From Archegozetes longisetosus (Eukaryota; Arthropoda; Arachnida; Sarcoptiformes; Trhypochthoniidae): DNA of 64,000 nt. The stretch lies in assembly GCA_018873245.2 (NCBI GenBank), contig JAEMBT020000009.1, forward strand, positions 8,263,288 to 8,327,287, in the 5' to 3' direction. Below, one piece after another: positions 57,421-64,000 of the stretch; position 1 is the first letter of the stretch, and each line of letters opens with the position of its first letter. The notes under the pieces were generated by a model that saw nothing but the letters and a program-made list of their open reading frames with translations, was not told the DNA's origin and did no database searches. The position numbers were made by a program, and so were the translations under genes.

Positions 57421-58470
57421 AAATCCACAATACGGAGATTGATTTTATACAGTTTCAAGAACAATTTAACTTTGTTTTCAATTCAAACAAGTTTAAATTT
57501 ATTTCTATGTTGTTTATCCAATTGTGAATTCATTTGAAGTAATCTAAAATTAATTTAGTTGAAGTTTGAGTACAGATGGCTGACATGTTTAGTAAAGTCT
57601 ATTCCGAATCTAAAAAATATCCCGAAGTCCACAAACAAAGTGAATTGAATGAACGTAAATGTGTCACAGTTCTGAATAAAGAAATCGTACTGTTCCTGTA
57701 TTTTTCAACTCTGAGAAACAAGCCCGTCTTATCGAAACTAATTCCTCAAGTTATCCTGAATCTCTTTAACATGTTCTAATTAAAAGTCGTATTACGATGA
57801 ATCGAATAGTTTAAAAGTTCTTTAAGGATTAATCGTTAGATTGTATCAAAATTCTGATTAACTCTAATTTTATCTAAAATAAATTAAAGATCATAACTAA
57901 TTAAGTTCGAAAGCTTCAATCAATTTAATCGATTCGAAATCATTTGAAATAATTCGATCGATATGGAAGTTCTTGTCATAATCATTCGAACAAATTTGTT
58001 AAAAATATTTTAACTTTTCAAATCGACTGTTCAGATCAGATCAAATCGATAATCAAACTGCTCACAAAATATCTTAATTGTGTGATTTAAATTAGATTGA
58101 TATGTTACCAATTCAACTCATGTTGATATGAAATGTCACTTTTGACGTGTCTTGAATTTGGGCTATTGAGCATTAGATTTTAAAGTACGTTTTCAATGGG
58201 TAAATCTTTCTACAACCGCATATTTAAATGAGTCAATGAATCATTAACTGTTCGAATCAAATAAATTTCATTATTATCAAAAACACATTAGTTTTAACGT
58301 TTCGTCAGTTTATACGATTCACTCATTTAGCTTGTCATTCAGTAAAATCCAATTTATACAAAACGGTAACTTCACTCTAATTATTAAAAATTCGAGATTT
58401 TTATTGTAAACAGAGGTCGAAATGCATTTTTTAAAAGATTAACAACATATCGTAATTACAAAGTGATTAT
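57421..58470. other. Spacer with one short unassigned frame
   Basis: A 67-codon frame at 57576-57779 starts MADMFSKVYSESKKYPEVHK after an AG. It has a plausible polar N-terminus but no recognised family, and the start-proximal context is weak. The rest is AT-rich without features. Confidence 0.25.
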
Positions 58471-58479
58471 CATTGTTTA

Positions 58480-58570
58480 AAACCATTCAACAAATGCTTT
58501 GTTGACTCGTTTTTGGTCTTTCGATTACTTCCGATAGTCTTCAAGGGAACTGTTTGTGTTGAACGGGTCA
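58480..58570 (-). repeat. Decayed duplicate of the coiled-coil gene's 3' end
   Basis: GGTCTTTCGATTACTTCCGA at about 58515 and GGGAACTGTTTGTG at 58543 repeat, with differences, GGTCTTTCGATTCCTTCTGA and GGGAACTGTTTCTG at 58810-58850. The latter encode the C-terminus of the gene at 58797-60071. The upstream trinucleotide context is also similar, so it is a ~280-bp-offset partial tandem copy. Confidence 0.6.
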
Positions 58571-58796
58571 TTCTCTATAAAACAAACAACCTTCGAAATT
58601 ATCAAATTTGCATAGAAACTAAATTAAAAGTCAATTAAATCTTTTTTCGTATTCAAGCAAATTTAAAACACAATAAAGTAGCATTTATTGTTCAACAGAA
58701 GTTGAAAATTATTTTTACAACAAATTTACATTTTATAACAAAATTTACATATTGAGTTATCACTGTTTCGAACTATTTAATGAATATTTTGTTGGA

Positions 58797-60071
58797 TTAT
58801 TCTTGTGGTCTTTCGATTCCTTCTGATTGTCTTTGGGGGAACTGTTTCTGGGAAACCGGTCGTCCAAATGGTAATGATTTCAGATTTTCCGCCAATTTTC
58901 CTCTCAACTCTTTCTGTTCTTTAACGTCTTTTCGGATCTCAACTCCATTTTTGAAAAGCTTTTGTCTCAATTCTCTGTTCTCTTTGAAGTCGTTTCTGAT
59001 TTCTTTGCGATTTTTGAACAGATCGACTTTCACTTCTTTAAAGTCTTTCACATCTTTTTGGACTTCTTTGTTGTTTTCACGAAGTTTTTGTCTCAATTCG
59101 ACTCTTTCTTTTTTCTCTTCCTTGATTTCTTTTCGGTTTTGGTTCAATTCTTTTTTTGCTTCTCTCAATTGTCCAAAATCTTTACCAAGTTCTTTCTTAT
59201 TGTCAACGAGTTTTTGTTTCAAGCCATTCAGTTCTTTAAAGTCTTTTCTGATTTCCTGACCGTTTTGTTGGAGTTTAGTCTTCAGACCTTCTCTTTGTCT
59301 GAAATCTTTTCTGATCTCTTGTCTGTTCTCCTTCAAGTCTTGTTTCAACTCTTTTCTTTCCTTCCTCTCTTTGTTCAATTCGACTCGATTTTTGAAAAGT
59401 TTTCGTTGGATTTCTTTTTGTGCTTTCGGGTCTTTCGCCTCTTTCAGCTTTTGTAGTAATTCTTTGCGTTCTTTCTTCTCTTCTCTCACTTCTTTTAGGC
59501 TTTCGGACAGTTCTGCTTTGATTTGTTTGCTTTCCTTCAGATCTTTTCTGATTTCGTTCTTATTTTGAACCAATTTCTGTTTCAATTCTTTTCTTTCCTG
59601 GAACTCGTTTCTGATATCTTTTCTCTCGTTGTTTAACTTGGCCTTTAGTTGTTTGCGTTCTTTCAGTTCATTTCTGATGTCTTTCTTCTCCTCAACAATT
59701 TCAGCCTTAATTTGTTTTTGCTCCTTCCTCTCACTCTTCAATTCTTTCTTGTTTTCTCTCAATTCGTCCTTAATTTGTTTTCGTTCCTTCAAATCAGTTC
59801 TCAATTCTTTCTTCTCTTCGACCAATTTATTTTTCAGTTCTTTTCTTTCTTTGAAATCTTCTTTGATTTCCTTAACATTTTGTCCGAGTTTTTGCTTCAA
59901 TTCCTTTCTTTCTTCGAAGCCTTCTTTGATTTCTTTCCTGTTTTCAATCAAATCCCCGATAATTTCCTTTCTTTCCTTCAAGACATTCTTGATCTGTTCT
60001 CTTTGTCTTCTACGAATTGGATCTCCGAAAGCGAGTCCAATAATGGCACAAATCACCAAAATTTTAAACAT
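58797..60071 (-). CDS. Secreted charged repeat protein, 21-residue coiled-coil repeats
   Basis: The ATG at 60071 gives 424 residues. The upstream in-frame codons have no ATG. Residues 1-17 (MFKILVICAIIGLAFG) are a signal peptide. From about residue 25 to 400 the protein is some eighteen copies of a 21-residue unit of the type KERKELKQKLVEENKKEIRKD, with Leu/Ile at fixed places and Lys, Glu, Arg and Asn elsewhere. Twenty-one residues are three heptads, so a long alpha-helical coiled coil is expected. One unit near 220 is lengthened (KEAKDPKAQKEIQRK). The C-terminus is proline/glutamine-rich (PFGRPVSQKQFPQRQ). There are no cysteines in the repeats. I do not recognise the family; a structural or fibrous secreted role is inferred. 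A TATA box lies at 60160-60167. A second copy mirrors it at 62778. Confidence 0.85.
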   Translation of the reverse strand: MFKILVICAIIGLAFGDPIRRRQREQIKNVLKERKEIIGDLIENRKEIKEGFEERKELKQKLGQNVKEIKEDFKERKELKNKLVEEKKELRTDLKERKQIKDELRENKKELKSERKEQKQIKAEIVEEKKDIRNELKERKQLKAKLNNERKDIRNEFQERKELKQKLVQNKNEIRKDLKESKQIKAELSESLKEVREEKKERKELLQKLKEAKDPKAQKEIQRKLFKNRVELNKERKERKELKQDLKENRQEIRKDFRQREGLKTKLQQNGQEIRKDFKELNGLKQKLVDNKKELGKDFGQLREAKKELNQNRKEIKEEKKERVELRQKLRENNKEVQKDVKDFKEVKVDLFKNRKEIRNDFKENRELRQKLFKNGVEIRKDVKEQKELRGKLAENLKSLPFGRPVSQKQFPQRQSEGIERPQE

Positions 60072-60159
60072 TATAATCGAGTCAAACACTTAAGCCAAAT
60101 AACTGTTTGTTAATATACTGAAGTGTTTTCAATTCATATTTTAGAACAAGTTTAAGCTG

Positions 60160-60167
60160 TTTATATA
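60160..60167 (-). promoter_or_regulatory. TATA box, left copy of coiled-coil gene
   Basis: TATATAAA on the minus strand lies about 96 bp before the ATG at 60071. It is preceded by CTTTTCAG and echoed by a TTCAGTATATTAA about 45 bp downstream. Confidence 0.5.
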
Positions 60168-60184
60168 CTGAAAAGTTTTTCTTT

Positions 60185-60373
60185 TCAAGTCATGTGTTTT
60201 GATAATAGACTTTGGGGAGCTCTGTATTGATAAGACTCAGTGTTGGCCAATTTGAAGTACAAAACAAAATTTTCGAATGGTTGATTTAAATTTAGAGAAT
60301 TATGAACTGAGGCCTTTACAGATAGTCCGTCTTGTTGATAAACGTCTTTGCGGGGAATTTCAAATTGTTCCAT
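60185..60373 (-). CDS. Small upstream frame, 62 residues, unknown
   Basis: An ATG at 60373 opens 62 codons ending just before the TATA box of the coiled-coil gene. It is polar, with no signal peptide or recognised motif (EIPRKDVYQQDGL, LYFKLANTESYQYRAPQ). The same frame is identical in the other arm, but the arms are identical throughout, so this does not show selection. It is somewhat GC-richer than the flanks. Confidence 0.25.
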   Translation of the reverse strand: MEQFEIPRKDVYQQDGLSVKASVHNSLNLNQPFENFVLYFKLANTESYQYRAPQSLLSKHMT

Positions 60374-60671
60374 TTATTTTGATCTTTCATTCATATCATT
60401 TATGCAGATTGTAAAATTCTCATAAATTTCGTTTAACGACATTACATATTATCAAATAGATATTACGCGTTATCTGCTAATGTTATTTCATAATATTATT
60501 AAGAGACAATTTTTCAATTAATTCATTTATCTTAAAAGTTAATAAAAGCTACATCACAGAATTAGAATACTTTGAGACCCACATGACTAACTTCAATGTT
60601 TTCGAGAAGTCTACTATGTAAAACCTTTTAAAAATAAATTTCTTATTAAAACACTTAGCGATTCGCTTAAA

Positions 60672-62176
60672 GTCGATATAATCTGTAGAACTTTATTTTA
60701 TTTATGATAACCTTTTTACATATTCTTAATCAATATATTATATTTAACGTTTAATTTCGAAATTCTTGATAGATAGTTATAATAACTACCATATTTTTTA
60801 ATTTTCTTGATTTTGTTTAAAATCAATTTCTTCATTGAGCGGTTAACTTAGGGGAAACTATTTTAGTTGAAATTCTCTCTCTAAATTTTTGCATGCTTTA
60901 GATTTTAAGAAATGCTTAAATTTGATCAAAATAGTGCTTGGTATAATAAACAATAACGTAAGATTAATACTTGACTTTGAAATAAATACGTGTATAAATT
61001 TAAATTTTAGGTAGACGTCTATTAGGTCTTTCGTAAGCTCATTTTTTCACTTTAAGTTGAGATGACTAATGATTTGAAATTTTATACAGCTTTTAATGAA
61101 ATAAGATATAAAATTAGGAGTACCTTAATGGAGGGTCATTAGGGTATAGTTGTAGGGGAGTCCTACATATGGACAGAGGTCCCAGGTTTTAATCTCGCGG
61201 TCGCTACATTTCTTTGAAGGCGATGTGCGGCTCCATGTCCTCAGTTAATACCACTTCTGACCCAATGCATATGCCCCTTCGGACCGCCTTCCGCTCTTAT
61301 TGAATTGGGAGCATTATTTTAAAGGCGTTCATACATTGCTATATTAAGATCAATTTAGGAGATATCGATATGAAGACTTCGATCAATTGAGTACTGCCCT
61401 TAATGCTATTTAGGAATTTAATCAAATGAGCATCCTTAATGTCGTTTGCAACCCCCAGGAGTCTAGCAACAAGTCATCAATGAGGGTGTAAATTATTGAT
61501 TCTTAAACTTTTTCATGAAACATTTAACCCTTCGTCACGACTTAACTTTCGAAAACGTAAAATTAACAGTGGGGTAAAATGTTACCACACGTTTTCCACC
61601 CTTTATATCTGTTCTAGGTTAGTCTGAATGCTTTCAGAATCAAGGTTAGCCATTGTTTACGAAGTTTAAATTTACTAATTAGTTAATTTTTAGTTATTAT
61701 CTGCTACAGCGTTATCAGTGGTTCAAATTGCTAGTAGCGACATTACAGCACTGCGACACACATAGTAAACACAAAGAACTGTGATGTTAGGGGAAATTTC
61801 TGTCCTCAGCCAAACATGTTGCAAGAAAAAATTTTTTAAAAATATAGTTATAAGTCTAAATTATTCGGCTTTTTTGTCATTCAAAGCCAGATATATGACT
61901 GAGGAATATCTAAATTCTCAAGAAGCAACGACGTTTTGTTGATTTTAACGATTTTTAAAGTCAAACTTGGGAACATTTTACCCCACAGTTGTGACGAAGA
62001 GTTAATTTTATATACCTTAAAATTTAAAGCGAGGCAAACACTTCCGAGGAGCCTAAAAAATATTAGTTGAGTAAATAATTTTTGCGCCTGCAGGCAACTA
62101 CGGGTGATATTTTGTAGCTAAATACGAAAACCTGAACTACAATCATTTATCTGCTTATGTCCCAAATTTCACTTAA
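60672..62176. other. Spacer of the palindrome
   Basis: Unique AT-rich sequence between the arms. It contains a piggyBac-type MITE (61528-62001) and a GC-richer tract at about 61130-61310 with no usable frame. No gene was found. Confidence 0.5.
61528..62001. mobile_element. piggyBac-type MITE, copy 2
   Basis: The ends CCCTTCGTCACGACTTAAC and CACAGTTGTGACGAAGAG are inverted, flanked by TTAA at 61524-61527 and 62002-62005. It matches copy 1 (34118-34588) in reverse orientation, including GACATTACAGC and TTTTACCCCACAG blocks, over about 474 bp. Confidence 0.8.
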
Positions 62177-62474
62177 TTTAAGCGAATCGCTAAGTGTTTT
62201 AATAAGAAATTTATTTTTAAAAGGTTTTACATAGTAGACTTCTCGAAAACATTGAAGTTAGTCATGTGGGTCTCAAAGTATTCTAATTCTGTGATGTAGC
62301 TTTTATTAACTTTTAAGATAAATGAATTAATTGAAAAATTGTCTCTTAATAATATTATGAAATAACATTAGCAGATAACGCGTAATATCTATTTGATAAT
62401 ATGTAATGTCGTTAAACGAAATTTATGAGAATTTTACAATCTGCATAAATGATATGAATGAAAGATCAAAATAA

Positions 62475-62663
62475 ATGGAACAATTTGAAATTCCCCGCAA
62501 AGACGTTTATCAACAAGACGGACTATCTGTAAAGGCCTCAGTTCATAATTCTCTAAATTTAAATCAACCATTCGAAAATTTTGTTTTGTACTTCAAATTG
62601 GCCAACACTGAGTCTTATCAATACAGAGCTCCCCAAAGTCTATTATCAAAACACATGACTTGA
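62475..62663 (+). CDS. Small upstream frame, mirror of 60185-60373
   Basis: Identical 62-codon frame in the right arm, upstream of the second coiled-coil gene. The same reservations apply. Confidence 0.25.
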   Translation: MEQFEIPRKDVYQQDGLSVKASVHNSLNLNQPFENFVLYFKLANTESYQYRAPQSLLSKHMT

Positions 62664-62680
62664 AAAGAAAAACTTTTCAG

Positions 62681-62688
62681 TATATAAA
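62681..62688 (+). promoter_or_regulatory. TATA box, right copy of coiled-coil gene
   Basis: TATATAAA 97 bp before the ATG at 62778, an exact mirror of the left copy. Confidence 0.5.
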
Positions 62689-62777
62689 CAGCTTAAACTT
62701 GTTCTAAAATATGAATTGAAAACACTTCAGTATATTAACAAACAGTTATTTGGCTTAAGTGTTTGACTCGATTATAA

Positions 62778-64000
62778 TGTTTAAAATTTTGGTGATTTGT
62801 GCCATTATTGGACTCGCTTTCGGAGATCCAATTCGTAGAGAAGACAAAAGAGAACAGATCAAGAATGTCTTGAAGGAAAGAAAGGAAATTATCGGGGATT
62901 TGATTGAAAACAGGAAAGAAATCAAAGAAGGCTTCGAAGAAAGAAAGGAATTGAAGCAAAAACTCGGACAAAATGTTAAGGAAATCAAAGAAGATTTCAA
63001 AGAAAGAAAAGAACTGAAAAATAAATTGGTCGAAGAGAAGAAAGAATTGAGAACTGATTTGAAGGAACGAAAACAAATTAAGGACGAATTGAGAGAAAAC
63101 AAGAAAGAATTGAAGAGTGAGAGGAAGGAGCAAAAACAAATTAAGGCTGAAATTGTTGAGGAGAAGAAAGACATCAGAAATGAACTGAAAGAACGCAAAC
63201 AACTAAAGGCCAAGTTAAACAACGAGAGAAAAGATATCAGAAACGAGTTCCAGGAAAGAAAAGAATTGAAACAGAAATTGGTTCAAAATAAGAACGAAAT
63301 CAGAAAAGATCTGAAGGAAAGCAAACAAATCAAAGCAGAACTGTCCGAAAGCCTAAAAGAAGTGAGAGAAGAGAAGAAAGAACGCAAAGAATTACTACAA
63401 AAGCTGAAAGAGGCGAAAGACCCGAAAGCACAAAAAGAAATCCAACGAAAACTTTTCAAAAATCGAGTCGAATTGAACAAAGAGAGGAAGGAAAGAAAAG
63501 AGTTGAAACAAGACTTGAAGGAGAACAGACAAGAGATCAGAAAAGATTTCAGACAAAGAGAAGGTCTGAAGACTAAACTCCAACAAAACGGTCAGGAAAT
63601 CAGAAAAGACTTTAAAGAACTGAATGGCTTGAAACAAAAACTCGTTGACAATAAGAAAGAACTTGGTAAAGATTTTGGACAATTGAGAGAAGCAAAAAAA
63701 GAATTGAACCAAAACCGAAAAGAAATCAAGGAAGAGAAAAAAGAAAGAGTCGAATTGAGACAAAAACTTCGTGAAAACAACAAAGAAGTCCAAAAAGATG
63801 TGAAAGACTTTAAAGAAGTGAAAGTCGATCTGTTCAAAAATCGCAAAGAAATCAGAAACGACTTCAAAGAGAACAGAGAATTGAGACAAAAGCTTTTCAA
63901 AAATGGAGTTGAGATCCGAAAAGACGTTAAAGAACAGAAAGAGTTGAGAGGAAAATTGGCGGAAAATCTGAAATCATTACCATTTGGACGACCGGTTTCC
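62778..64000 (+). CDS. Second coiled-coil repeat protein copy, cut by the window end
   Basis: The ATG at 62778 opens a frame that stays open for 407 codons to the last base. The stop is expected about 55 bp beyond the window. The protein is the same as that of the gene at 58797-60071 except just after the signal peptide, where two small insertions in the DNA (net 3 bp) change RRRQ to RRED-K, keeping the frame and adding one residue. The two genes point away from each other across the palindrome spacer, each with its own TATA box. Confidence 0.88.

Larger units (their letters stand above)
58848..64000. repeat. Large palindrome carrying two copies of the coiled-coil gene
   Basis: The left arm (down to 58848 or beyond) to 60671 and right arm 62177 to the window end are reverse complements, mirrored about 61424. 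Over the 1.8 kb visible they appear identical except for a net 3-bp difference at about 62836-62850. The arm ends at the spacer are sharp: CTTAGCGATTCGCTTAA at 60671 against TTTAAGCGAATCGCTAAG at 62177. The 1,505-bp spacer holds a piggyBac-type MITE. Confidence 0.92.

Noticed and set aside
58780..60113. Several long plus-strand frames rich in Phe, Ser and Leu opposite the coiled-coil gene, and their mirrors at 62735-63900
   Set aside because: They are antisense shadows: Lys/Glu-rich codons read backwards give Phe/Leu/Ser without stops. The minus frame has the signal peptide and the regular repeats.
61140..61215. tRNA-like A and B box look-alikes
   Set aside because: No cloverleaf could be drawn and the B-box match is poor; a tRNA or SINE call is not supported.

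Overview
The window looks like nuclear DNA of an invertebrate animal, most plausibly an arthropod. It is AT-rich and gene-poor, its genes are split by GT-AG introns, and it is packed with eukaryotic DNA transposons (mariner, Tc1, hAT, PIF/Harbinger, piggyBac-like, MULE, Merlin, pogo-like) and foldback elements. I cannot name the species. No tRNA, rRNA, CRISPR array or bacterial operon was seen. All splice joins were worked out by eye from phase and splice sites.

Five host loci are well supported. (1) 4568-7070 (+): a three-exon gene for a secreted 652-residue heparinase II/III-like polysaccharide lyase, a family best known from bacteria. (2) 23943->15224 (-): a BTB plus two discoidin (F5/8 type C) domain protein of 509 residues, in two exons around a 7.2 kb intron. 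(3) 38357->29046 (-): a BTBD9-like BTB-BACK-discoidin-discoidin protein of 588 residues, in two exons around a 7.5 kb intron. (4) 42298-43860 (+): a third, single-exon BTB-discoidin-discoidin protein of 520 residues. (5) 58797-60071 (-): a secreted, highly charged protein of about eighteen 21-residue repeats. Its mirror copy begins at 62778 (+) and runs off the window. The two copies form the arms of a nearly perfect palindrome, at least 1.8 kb per arm, around a 1.5 kb spacer.

Layout: 0.7-2.6 kb, intact mariner inside an older inverted-repeat element; 4.5-7.1 kb, lyase gene; 7.2-8.8 kb, decayed TA-flanked transposon holding a foldback made of short tandem repeats; 9-10.6 kb, Tc1 with a broken C-terminus; 10.7-11.4 kb, foldback A; 15.2-23.9 kb, BTB/discoidin gene 2 with inverted repeats in its intron; 24.4-28.8 kb, nested hAT/Harbinger, mariner and pogo-like MITEs, then a 0.4 kb-arm palindrome around a transposase relic; 29-38.4 kb, BTBD9-like gene 1; 39.4-41.3 kb, GC-richer unassigned coding-like tracts and a hAT MITE; 42.2-43.9 kb, BTB/discoidin gene 3; 43.9-49.8 kb, transposon graveyard (hAT; hAT-in-hAT-in-MULE; Harbinger with Myb/SANT protein; Merlin); 50.8-52.9 kb, nested foldbacks; 53-55.3 kb, Tc1 relic and an unidentified broken coding tract; 56.4-57.4 kb, dispersed repeat and second foldback A; 58.5-64 kb, palindrome.

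The three BTB/discoidin genes are a local family and presumably act as intracellular adaptors. The lyase and the coiled-coil proteins carry signal peptides and are presumably secreted. Nothing in the window ties these two groups into one pathway.
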